Shown: piece after piece, positions 1 to 11,200 of the stretch | Layout of the letters: every line of letters starts with the position of its first letter | Position numbering within the stretch: position 1 is the first letter of the stretch | Assembly: GCF_937616625.2 (NCBI RefSeq) | Contig: NC_065575.1 | Span: 7,509,501-7,573,500, forward strand | Reading direction: 5' to 3' | DNA from: Mercurialis annua | Taxonomy: Eukaryota; Streptophyta; Magnoliopsida; Malpighiales; Euphorbiaceae | DNA: 64,000 nt | Made by a program: the position numbers and the translations under genes | The notes under the pieces: generated by a model | What the model was told of the DNA's origin: nothing | Databases searched by the model: none | What the model saw: only the letters and a program-made list of their open reading frames with translations

Positions 1-250
1 TCTACGAAATGGTTTGGATGGCAGGGTTTTACAAAGGGCTGTCAATCTGAAGTAGTAACAAAGGGTTGGGTAGAATATTTAATGTCTTGTATTTGTGTAA
101 GGAGTTGAAGGACAAAACTCTTTTCTTATATTATATTACTGTCTTTAGCTGTATGATGTAGAAACAAGAAGAATATGAAAACCCTTGAGAGGGAAAAGTA
201 CGAGAAAAAAAATGAAAAATACTTATATACATATATTGCTGCCTAGACTT
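1..250 (+). other. possible 3' end of an upstream gene
   Basis: The first bases are less AT-rich than what follows and all three forward frames stay open for a short way before stopping (at 50-52, 47-49 and 106-108). After about base 110 the sequence becomes T-rich, like a 3' untranslated region. This suggests the last exon and 3' UTR of a gene lying mostly outside the window. No family is recognisable from so few codons, so this is inference only. Confidence 0.25.
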
Positions 251-865
251 TTTAACATTACATACACAAATTGTTAATCATTTATCGACTCTAAAAATGA
301 TGATTTTATAATTTCATCACAAGCTTGACTTTTTTTTCCTTTCAAAGCAGCAGATTTTGAGCTAGTAGAAATGATAAAAAAAATCCACATGATTGATTTA
401 AATCAAAAGTTACTCGAGCCCTAACCTCTTTGGACCCTAATATTCTGTTGTTTATGTGGTACTTAATCATCCTAGTACTCCAAATACTAAACAGACTGAT
501 GTCAATTTTGATGAGAAAATATAAAAAACATGGAAATCAATACCTCTAAAATTGAACCTCTTGATATTAACCATTGTTCTTGTAATAGCCAGGATATGAA
601 GCCCTTGTAGAAGCTTGATTTTCTGGTTCATGATCTCCAAGAAATTGCTTAATCAAGATGTGTTTTTATATCTTGTTTTTGGTCTGTCGTGTAACAAAAG
701 AAGCTCATGATTTATGAATTATGAATATAATATTTCTGTCAAAAAAATAATTATGAATATAATATAAAAAAATATTACTTATTTTAGTAAATTTGTACCA
801 ATATTATAGATCCAATGTATAATTTAACTTTTTTATTAATTCACTTTATTTTAGACATAAGTAGC
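251..865. other. intergenic, no gene seen
   Basis: AT-rich spacer with no convincing ORF, RNA gene or element boundary. It lies between the possible upstream 3' end and an inverted-repeat element. Confidence 0.5.
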
Positions 866-1154
866 AATTTGCCCCCTCAACTTATAAACAATGGGCAATT
901 TACACATAAATTAACTTTGTGGGCAAATTAATCACGAACTTGTTAATTATGGGCAATTAATCCCATCTTGTCAATTTGTCCCCTCAACTTGTAAGCTAAT
1001 TGTTCCCTAAATTGACAATTTACCCCTTCAACTTGTAAACTAATTTGTCCAAATGGAGTTAATTTTCTATAATTACCAAGTTCGTGATTAATTTGTCCAC
1101 AAAGTTAATTTATGTGTTAATTGCTCATTGCTTACAAGTTGAGGGGGTAAATTT
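866..1154. mobile_element. MITE-like element with ~80-bp inverted repeats
   Basis: The left arm (about 868-950) contains CCCCCTCAACTTATAAAC and CACGAACTTG. The right arm (about 1073-1153) carries their reverse complements, CAAGTTCGTG and TTACAAGTTGAGGGGG. Between the arms the motif CCTCAACTTGTAA recurs twice. This foldback structure is typical of a non-autonomous DNA transposon. No clean target-site duplication could be fixed, so the superfamily is unassigned. Confidence 0.6.
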
Positions 1155-1431
1155 CCACTCAAGTCCTTTATTTTAGAACACTCTTAATTATTACAAATCT
1201 CTATATTATTCAATTTTTATAATTATCTTCTATGTGGACTTATATGTGCATCCTATCGTCATTGAGCGTGTAACACGTTTTTCATTGATATGAACATTTT
1301 TACACATAATTCCATCTCTAAATATATCATTTATATATATATGTAACTCCTAAATAATAGTTTTAGAATTATATGATTTGAACTTTATATGCTAATTTAT
1401 AAAATTGACTAATTCCATATCATGATGAATT

Positions 1432-1505
1432 GGCCTATTAGCTCAGTTGGTTAGAGCGTCGTGCTAATAACGCGAAGGTCGCAGGTTCGAAACCTGCATA
1501 GGCCA
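1432..1505 (+). tRNA. tRNA-Ile (anticodon AAT)
   Basis: A complete 74-nt cloverleaf. The acceptor stem GGCCTAT pairs with ATAGGCC and is followed by discriminator A. The D arm is GCTC..GAGC, the anticodon stem TCGTG/CGCGA has loop CTAATAA with anticodon AAT at 1466-1468, and the T arm GCAGG-TTCGAAA-CCTGC is canonical. A39 faces T in the anticodon stem in the usual way. There is no intron. It decodes isoleucine codons (A34 becomes inosine). TTCTTTTAGTTTTAC follows directly, giving a T-run suited to RNA polymerase III termination. Confidence 0.98.
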
Positions 1506-1882
1506 TTCTTTTAGTTTTACTTTTTGCAGACATGATTTGTATTGGCAGGTTGAATCCATTCTATTTCTGTATTGTTTTGGTATGGAACTCATACCCCTTT
1601 TCTAAAATTAGTCCTAAATATTTTTAAAATAATTTTTCAAACAACTCAATCTTTTTGTTTGAAAGTTAAAGCCATAAACAATCTTAATTTTAAAAATTTG
1701 GATTTGTGTATGTAAACTTTTTTGTCAAAAAATATATTTTATTAAGAAAAACACCAAGATACAATTTAAAATGATTGATATAAAAAAGGTTCAAAAAGTT
1801 GAAAAAACGAACAATTAATTTACAAAAAGAAAATAAAATTTTTACAGCGACAATAAATAAAAAAAAAATTAAGTGTTAAGAT

Positions 1883-2460
1883 TAGATCTGGCAATTTTAG
1901 ACACGACACGATTAGATGATACGACACGACACGAAATTAAACGGGTTTGGATTTGATGTAAATGGGTTTGGGTCATAAACGGGTCAACCCGTTTATGACA
2001 CGATTAATTTTGGGTCTAAATGGATTATACACGCCTAACCCGTTTAAACCCGTTCAAACATGGTTAACTATTTTTAATTAAATATTATTTATTTTTATAA
2101 TTTAAATGTTATTAAATTCTTAATTTTAATTAAAAAATTTATATTATATATATTTAAAATAGTATTTATCTCAAAATATAGTAATAATTCTATTAGTATT
2201 ATATTAAATAAATTAAAAAAATAGTTAAAGAATTAAATGGGTTTAAACGTGTCACTTTAAACGGGTTGATCCATTAACACGTTTAAATAAACGTGTTTAT
2301 ACGTGTCGTGTCGTGTAACCCGTGTAATATCCGTGTCGTGTTTGAGTTTTATATATCAAACCGATTAATAATCGTGTCGTGTTCGTATTTAGGCTAATCG
2401 TGTTCGTGTCTAAACGGGTTTGACCTGTTTATGACCCGCAGACACGAATTGCCAGGTCTA
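1883..2460. mobile_element. non-autonomous hAT-like element
   Basis: The termini are TAGATCTGGCAATT on the left and AATTGCCAGGTCTA on the right, an imperfect inverted repeat. They are flanked by a near-perfect 8-bp direct repeat (GTTAAGAT at 1875-1882, GTTAAGAC at 2461-2468), as expected for hAT transposition. The inside is rich in ACACGAC and AACGGGTT motifs in both orientations and has no transposase ORF. Confidence 0.75.
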
Positions 2461-2972
2461 GTTAAGACTTCTATAACACTATTTTCATATTGAAAAACTT
2501 CTATTTTTTCATGCTTCATTTCAATTATAAATTCAAATTAAAAACTCAAACAAACAGTAAATAACTTTATCTTTTAAAAGATTCATACATCAAATCATAA
2601 TTAGAAACACCAAACCACATTAAACTACATATACATCTTCATAATAAAAGCAATATTTTTATATAAAAAAACAGCAAAAATATAGAAATAAACAAAAGAC
2701 AATGATATTTGATCGGAGACTGAAAATCACCAACTCCTACTCTTAAAATTAAAAAAAAGGCTTTCTTTCACCATCTCATGTTTTAAAGTTAATTTTATAA
2801 AACTGATAAATAAAAAAACTTAAGCCGGAGTTTTTAAAATAATAATTCCATTTTTTATGAATAAATAATAATTCTATTTAAACTTAGCAAAAATTATATA
2901 TTTAAATTTAAATTTTGAGGCAATCATATGACATTTTTGATTAAAACCAAACCAATCATATGACACTTTAAA

Positions 2973-3314
2973 CAAATTATTTTGAAACTCCTCACATATA
3001 TCATAATGCACACTTTATTCCATTTTGTTTGAAAATCAAACAATTTTGTCAATCATTTTTTTCTATCATTAATTTAATCTTTCCGTCCATTTTTGGTGTT
3101 AGTCAACCAAGTCAAAAAAGACCAATTTAGTCTCAAAGTTTTGTTTTTATCTGTGATTTCATTTTTCAAGTTTGAAATTAATTAACCACTAAATTCTTTA
3201 ACATCGTTGACTAGCATAAAAAATAGACGGAATGACTAAATTATTAACAGAATTAAAAGTGAGACACCAAATCATTTGATTTTCAAACAAAAGAGATCAT
3301 TTTAAAGTAATTTG
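2973..3314. mobile_element. inverted-repeat element upstream of OEP37
   Basis: CAAATTATTTTGAAA near 2973 and TTTGTTTGAAAATCAAA near 3025 are mirrored by TTTGATTTTCAAACAAA near 3274 and TTTAAAGTAATTTG ending near 3314. It looks like a decayed MITE about 275 bp upstream of the OEP37 start codon. No target-site duplication is clear. Confidence 0.45.
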
Positions 3315-3589
3315 TTCTTACTTTAATTCGCAGTTCAAAAATATGCATTTCACTTTTCTTCTCAAATTCAAAAATTTCAAAATTTCCATTAACCAAAAAC
3401 AAAAAAACGTTAACATGTGGTTCAATTAGAAGGAATAAATTAAAAAAAAGGTTATAGTAGAAAATAGAAATTGCATCAAAAATTCCGTCACCAACCATCT
3501 AATCTGTCTCTCTCACTTTCAAACACAAACTCACTCTCTTCTCATACAAACAAACAAACCTCTGTTTATCATCCATTTTTAAGGAAATA

Positions 3590-6500
3590 ATGTCCGATTC
3601 ACTCTCTTTATCTCTCCCACCTCCACACCACCAACCCAATCACATGGTCCCACCTATCCCACCTGCAGATCCACCTTCACCCCTCATTTACCCACCACCG
3701 CCACCTCCACCGCCACCGTCACAACCACCGCCACCTAAGCCGTCACCATTTTTCAAGAAACCCACACTTAGAGTGACCTCAGAGTTCGACAGTGACAGCT
3801 CCCTCTTCCTACAGAAAGTGTCGTGCAAGGTGTTCGACAGTTTGGCTAAACTAAAATTATCATTTCAAAACAATAATAAAGGAGAAATTACTGAACCTAA
3901 CCTTACTTTCAGCTCTAAATTTCTGTCTATACAATATGATTTTGAGGAGCAAAACGCCCTTTTCAAAGCTCAGTTTGATGCTACTCCCACTTTGCATTTC
4001 AGGGGTGCCCATGATCTAAAGGTAACATTTTTTATTTATTTTTAATGATTTCAACCATAGGGTGGTTTTTGTTTTTTTAGTGTGTGATGAAGATTCTGAG
4101 ATGTGGGTTCTATTGGTATAAGTGGAGTTCTTTTAGTAAGTTAATAAAGTTTTAATCTTTGTTTTAGTTTGAAAATGATTACGTTATGTCCATTTATATA
4201 TGGTAATCATCTTATATTAGTTGCTAAGAGAGAAATTGTTGCTAGAATGAGAGCGAAAAGAAAGCAAATTGGGAAAGTATAATGCTGTCATTAATGAGCT
4301 GAAGCTGTTTTTATTTGTATTTGTGTACCATAGCTGATTAAAATGGGGACTAACCCCAATTACAGTATTAAGTAAGTGGCTTAAGGAAGTATTAAATGAG
4401 TGATAATTGCATTAATTTAAGTGAAGTCCGATGTATATGCTGCGATATTAGTGAGTAGAACAAATAGTAAAAGAAATAATGTTCTACTGCTGTGTTAGGA
4501 CTTGGAACTAAAATCAAGGAGTGTTATTTGTATATTAGTGATGTGGTGGAGTTCCAAGATTTATGGTTTATGCATATGAATGCGGAAAAAAGACACAAAC
4601 ACTGGATACGATATAATATGGACACGTCAATACAATAATTTTTAAGAATTAGTTTTGGGAATTTTTAAGTTGTTGGATAAGTATGCTGCATATGAAGTGT
4701 TTCTATTCGTCTGAATCAGTTGGAAGTTCTTCAATGAAAAGGATTTTATTCTTTCATGCAGCGGTTCTCGAGTCTGAGTGAGTAAGGAAAAACAGTATCA
4801 TTAAACTAACTTGCAACTATTATGATTTAATGCATTTGATATTTGGTGGACGGGTTCCTGATTGTTCTTTTTAGTGGCTTTAAATAGAACTAAAATTCAA
4901 AATAAAATCAAGATATTTATTTCTGGTTTGATTTTCTCCTCGGATAGAATCACTTTTTGTGCTAATTGTAGCTAACAAGTAAACATCCTAATGAAAAGCT
5001 CCAAGTTGTTTAACTGAAAAGGGGAAATGGATTGGTTTTGTACAGCTTATGTCTAATGCTCATGCTAGTCAAATCGTATCTTTCTAGCATTTTGGTTTCT
5101 TTTATATTGGTGAATAGTAAAACCATGTTATGTAATCATGTATGAGAACTTTCTTAGTTTTTGAACTTGGGCCATGTTTGGTTCATGGAATGGAATATTA
5201 TGGAATAGAATAGCTATTCCATAAGGAATGGAATAGCCATTCTTTAGTTTTTGAGAGGAGTCCTTATTCCACAAAATCATGGAATAGCAATTCTTTGGAA
5301 TACCTATTCCATGAACCAAAGCAAAGAATTGTCATTCTATACGGAATAGCTATTCCATTCCGCACCTATTCCATGAACCAAATATGGCCTTGGGTTTAAT
5401 GCCATCATAGGTGTTATTAGGTCTAGAATATAATATTTGCAATCACTATTATATGAAAGGACCGTGAAGTTATGTAGAGCTATTGTTGTCATGTGTTAAA
5501 CCTCTCACGTTTTATTTACTTGGCACTGATTTCTGATTGAGATCTATATTTTCTTTCCCTTTAGTGAATGTTGAATGAATGTTCTGTTATGAGAAATCTC
5601 CTAAAATTATAAGATATACTGTTAAATGCTCACTTTGGCAGCTCTAATTTCTTTTGTATATCAGAGCACACATCCACATTGCAGATACTATCTTGAGAAG
5701 ATGAATAACTCAATTTGTGGAAATGTTCATTCTTTTAGTTTTTCATGTCACATGGAACTTGTTTCTCTTGTATATGGTGTTCATATTCTTGACGTTAAAC
5801 TTTTGGTGCTTCATTTGGTAGTTTTGCATTTGATTATTGTTTATTATTCAATGCATGTATATGTCTGTTGACAGTGTGTAACCCCATTCATATTGTGACT
5901 TTTGCTGTAACTTTGCTTTAGGCACAACAAGGAGAGGTAGCAATGGTCGCAAATCTTCCTCATCCGGGCTATGGACTTGAATTGTCGTCTCCTGTTCCAA
6001 CAATTGGTTTGGTAATTACATTCTTGCCTATTATTGAATCTGGCTGTTAAAATTTAGAGTTGGGAATTTGATTTTTTCCTGCAGCTTGGTATGTGGCCGG
6101 TAATATTCCTTCTTTAATTGTTTGTTCACTAGCTATAGCATACCGGTTTAAAAACAGGAAAAAATTTCCGTTTTAGTTTTTTTTTTATAGATTTTGAATG
6201 CCGCTAAGTGTTAGTGTTTAAGTATAGATAAAGCAAGATAATTTTTGTTCAGTTTCTGCTCTAACCGTCCTTCGGTTTTGTTCCCCTTCATGACTATTAT
6301 ATTTTTGCAGCCAATTGCTACTTTAAAATTCCCGCTCGGTGAAGTTTCACTTGAGGAGAGAGAAGAAGAGGAAGCGAAGAGAACATTGTCAGTGAGTGGA
6401 GTTGTGAGAGGGCAGATATTGAATGGGCTCTGCACTGCTCAGTTCACTAATGAAGATTTGAAACTCCGATACTTGTATAAGGTGGTTTCTCTTGAACATG

Positions 6501-7570
6501 ATACACCGTCTTAATATTCTTTCTTTTGTTTCTCCATCTTTATCTTAATCTTGTGTCTTTTGTTTTTCCCATTCTCTTCTTTTTCAAAGGAAAACAGTGT
6601 CTCTGAACTTATTCAAATATGTTATTTTGGTATCTAAATTTTTTTAGTGATTCAACTTTTTTAAATTGTATCAAATAAGTTCTTTTAGCCATTTTCCGGT
6701 CATCTGTGTGCTGAGTGTAGAATATTTTTCCATGTTTAATTGTGCAAAGATATGCTTCTGAGATTTCTGAACTATTTGCAGGATGAAGCACTTTCGTTCA
6801 TCCCTAGTATTTCTCTGCCTTCAAATGCCGCGTCTTTTGCATTCAAGCGCCAATTCAGCCCTAGTAATAAGTTGAGGTTAGAACATGCTCTCTGTAAACT
6901 GTATTAAACTTTCTCTTTTAAGCTTATAACTCAGCTGGTAATATTATGATAGCTTGGGATAAAGTATTATATATGACTAGGAGTATTTTAAACATCAAAA
7001 CTTTCGACAACTGTTTATAGCGTCTTTCTCAACATGAGACCTTAAAGACGAACTATAACCTCATAGAAGGCAAAAGTTAAAAAAATTGAAACTAGAGAAA
7101 TAACAATATGCTAGAAATTTTCAACTTGCTTCTTTAATAATCTCAAAAAACATTTAACGTTTCATTATTTCACCCTCCAATATTTTCTCATTGTTCGGCT
7201 TGAAATTTCTTCTTGCAGCTACTGGTACAATTTTGATTCCAACAATTGGAGTGCAGTATACAAGCAGACGTATGGCAAAGATTACAAATTTAAAGCTGGT
7301 TATGATTCCGAGGTGCGAATGGGTTGGGCATCACTCTGGGTAAGCGTTCCTGATCTAAAAATTTGATGAAATTCCAACCTTTTGTGCAACTAAGCATGAG
7401 GTTTTGACATGAAAATGCATAATAATGTGGTTCAGGTTGGGGATGAAGCTGGAAAAGCAAAGACTGCTCCGATGAAGATGAAAATCCAATTTATGCTTCA
7501 AGTGCCGCAAGATGACATCAAATCCTCAGCGTTGATGTTCCGTGTTAAAAAGAGATGGGATATACTGTGA
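3590..7570 (+). CDS. OEP37: OEP37, chloroplast outer envelope pore protein
   Basis: Beta-barrel, cation-selective, high-conductance channel of the outer plastid envelope. Exons: 3590-4021, 5922-6011, 6311-6481, 6782-6876, 7219-7339 and 7436-7570. All junctions are GT-AG and the product is 347 aa, close to the usual ~340. Recognition rests on family features: an N-terminal proline-rich stretch (residues ~8-50 with runs of P), then RVTSEFDSDSS, FDSLAKLKLSFQNN, FPLGEVSLEEREEEE, KLRYLYKDEALSFIPSISLP, SYWYNFDS, YGKDYKFKAGYDSEVRMGW and the C-terminal VPQDDIKSSALMFRVKKRWD. No cleavable signal is expected, since outer-envelope barrels insert without a transit peptide. Intron 1 (about 1.9 kb) carries a MITE. 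Intron 2 contains a possible 15-nt in-frame microexon at 6085-6099. The start was chosen as the first ATG after a pyrimidine-rich leader. Confidence 0.95.
5170..5389. mobile_element. MITE inside OEP37 intron 1
   Basis: The ends GGCCATGTTTGGTTCATGGA and TCCATGAACCAAATATGGCC form a ~22-bp inverted repeat. The interior repeats GGAATAGCTATTCC-type palindromes. The element is flanked by the 3-bp direct repeat TTG (5167-5169 and 5390-5392). The size (220 bp) and structure fit a MITE; a 3-bp duplication suggests Harbinger- or CACTA-type mobilisation, which is uncertain. Confidence 0.7.
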
Positions 7571-8218
7571 CCTGCTCTTTGTTTCTCCAATGTTCATATC
7601 ATGTAATGATGCAGACTGATGAAACAGACAATGACATCAAGTTTCATTTTTGTTTAAAATCATCAATACATAATCAAATCACTTTGGAAAAATATAATAT
7701 CAATCCTCAATAATTAATCCAAATCTCTCTACTATATTAAATATTAATTTAACTAAATACAAATTGGAAGACTAGTCTCTCTGTAGAATTAACTGAATTG
7801 TTTGTATTGAATCATGAGTCTGTGATCTATACATGCATAAACCTCAATTCGAGAGGGAAATTTGTAGAACACAATTATATTCACTTGATAAATCTTAAAA
7901 AAACAGATGTATAAATAATGCTCAAAAGGTCACTACTCAGAACCTAGAACTACTCGACCCAGTTCGAGAGCGTCTAAAGATGAACCTGGTGTCGGCTGCA
8001 TGTACAGCTAGAAATTGGTTGTAGATTGTTTATCCAAACTGATGATGGATCTTCATCACACATTTGTAAATTCCAAAACCTTGACCGTCTGAATTCAAGA
8101 TGAAAATTCATAACTTTAATAACCTCACAAAGATGGAAAATTTTCCAGTGGATAAAAGAAAAATGGAAAGAAAAGCAAACCGGAATGTTTCTTCATACGG
8201 CTTCATGAGTTGAGCATG
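7571..8218. other. convergent 3' spacer, no gene seen
   Basis: Space between the convergent OEP37 and TFIIIC5 genes, expected to hold both 3' UTRs. Nothing else is recognisable. Confidence 0.6.
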
Positions 8219-11200
8219 TCATAAATCATAATCATCTTCATCAAGGTAATCTTCATCGTCGTCTTGCTCAAAAATTTGATATTCTTCATCACTGCTCTCT
8301 CCATTTTGTATTTTGCCACTGCCAGTATCAGCAGCTGATGGAAAGGTATCAAACAGTTGTTGCAAATAGCTTTTCGAGTTGTTTTCAGCATCTAGATTCA
8401 GTTAATATAGGAAATAGTACCGTGTAACATCCAAATGATGATAGTTTTGACATAAAATAAACAGAGAGTCACTCCTATCTGAAACACAACGCCTAAACCT
8501 TCTGCCAGATGCCGAAGGTGTTGGACCTTATACATTGACTAGTGAATATAATAAAGATTCAAGTATAACCATGAACTGTTATACTCTTACTACGAAACAT
8601 AAATTCAGTTGCACGTACTTTTATTTTACCAACTCGCCTAACTAAAAAGAATGTTTAATTAGAGAATCAATTCACATCTAAAGAAAATGACTTTCATTAT
8701 TAGTCCTTCAAGTTTCCCATTTTTATAATTTAGAAGAGAAATTCCCTCTTAAAGTGAAAATACAAAAGCAATATCAAGTCAAAAAGACTAGATTTGATAA
8801 CATGAGTAACAATATTGATTTGTTGTTTCAGTTCTTATTGGTTCACTTTAAGTAGTAACACTCCATTAGGTTATTGCATCAGTTCAATGAGATTTCTAAG
8901 TGCCATCTAAATCAACGTATTAGAAAGTGTGTAGCATGAGTTCCTAAAAAAGAAAAGAGAAATTGAAAACTGGCAAGATCTGATTACTCACAGATAGTTA
9001 TCATCATTGTAAATGCAATTTTAAAACAAAACGAGGGATGGCATGGTCATTGTGCAAGGATACATGCATAAGGTTGCAGAGATGGTTCATCTTTCTCACC
9101 AGCCTACAAAGTACAACAAAAATTGGCTCAAATTTCATCTAAAACAAAGAAAGATGATAATGATGTATCAGGCATGTGATTACCAGATCCAGTTCTTCAT
9201 ATGCATCCAATTCCTCTTCAGGATCATCGACCTCAATTTCATCTGCCTCTTCGTCAACAAGATTTTGGTTCACATTTGCTTCGTCCCCAATAGCCTCTGC
9301 AATTTTTTTTTTGATTTCAAAATGAGAAAACAAGCAGTATAAAGGACCTGCTAATAATCCAATAGCAATCTCATATGACCAGTTGCATATGCAGTATGTA
9401 AAGATTGAATTAGCTTCTAGAGAAACATAACTAGAATCCAAGGGGAAAAAAGAATGAGGTAAGGGAGTAGACTTATTTAAAACAGGTAGCCTAGTTGAGA
9501 AATAGCAACATAAAACAAAAAAATCTGGAAGACCCAAAATTTTCACAACACTTGCTAAATTTATTTGGCAGCACAGGTATAGTCATGATTTGACTTATTT
9601 AAAATAGAGTGGAGATGAATAGGGAAAAGGTCACTTGCTGCAAAGGCATACTAGATATAAGCTAGAAAAATTAATGGTGCAGCTGTTATAACCTTTATTG
9701 ACTTTGTGGAGCTCCTCCTTGCCAAGTTTTAGAGCTTCTTCGTAAAAACATGCCCTCTTTGACTTTTCAAAATCTTCAGAAGCAGCTTTTAGTAATTTTG
9801 CTGCACCAAGTTTTGGGTACACAGATAGAAATCTCACCATAACACGAAGTCTCAAGCTATCATGCACATGATGTGAGAACCATCCTGTTCCATACTGTGA
9901 AATAAATGGCTTTAATATTTTTAATTCAAACATTCAGTCCTAGTTACGCCAGTGTTCCATTAATTAGTCAGCAGTCAAGCATATAAAACTAAGACTGTTT
10001 ATCCCATGTAACGGTTGTGCCATGTCATTTTTACAACAAGCCAATAAGCATTTGCGATAGGGAGTCTTTTAATTATTATTTAATTTTTTTATTATTAATT
10101 TTTTTATTGCTAACGCACCATCGGTTTGTTGCACGAATGAGATGGCGCAACGGTTGCGTGCAATAATTTTTCTAAAATTAAAGGAGTATGCAGAGACTCG
10201 GAATTGTATTATCATTTAACATCCACAGTAAATTAATAATTATCCAATATGCAGAAATTTAAAATAAACAGTGTGCAAGTAAGAAACCTCAGTTTCCTAA
10301 TTAATTAAAATTTGTTAAGTGAGAAGAAAGCATGGTGTATATACTCATATGCTATGACTTTGCCAATCTGCTTATACTACTTCCCAAATTTAGTTAACTT
10401 TACATAACTAGACTGTCCCTTATTCAATTTTTTCCTAAAATCAAACATCTAATTTGACTGTTTTCTCTACGCGATTTAGGTTTATGGCTGTCCATGCTCA
10501 ATTAATACTTGAACAAGATCACTAATTCTAGTTTACCTCCAACTATAAGCAATATGTTGAGCCGAATCATCAAGATTATGATATTACATTTGGTACTCTT
10601 CCTCTTATCAGGTGTACTTTGCAGACCTCAACTAGAAAATATACCCAAAGCTTACACCATCGAACAATGAGAAGGAATGCTTGTAGCATCGCATGGACCC
10701 AAATTTACTTCTCTAATCTCTAAAAGCATAAAAACATGTAGAAAAGGATATATTGACCCAAAAAATTAAAAAACATTTGCTTTAATTTTGGTCAAACCTT
10801 TTAACTTTATCAGTTCTAGTGCGATTTAAAAAGTTCATTGTATTTTTAATCCGTAAATAGACTTATATCCAACTTTAGTAATTAGTTGCAGTTCTACCAC
10901 AGAGCCCCATCAGTTTTGTTTTCCTTTTTCCTCTTCCAAAAACAAGGAATTAGCGGTTATTGCTATATTTGGATGGAAGATTCTAAAGGGTACGATGGCT
11001 GTATATGGTAAGGTAACCATATATCATTATTAGAAAGAGACAGTAATACACATATATTAAAGGTTTTAGAACACTTGAACTCTCCTATTCTCAACATACC
11101 AAAGCAATGGGTTAAGTAATTAAGATTATTTATAAAGTGATTTCACTACCCTTCCTTTTAAATATCTTCTAGAGTTCTAGTTAAACAAGAAGAGAAGATT

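Noticed and set aside
8203..8391. Minus-strand ORF MLKTTRKAICNN..
   Set aside because: It is a shifted frame of the last TFIIIC5 exon; the acidic frame reached through the U12-type intron fits the family far better.
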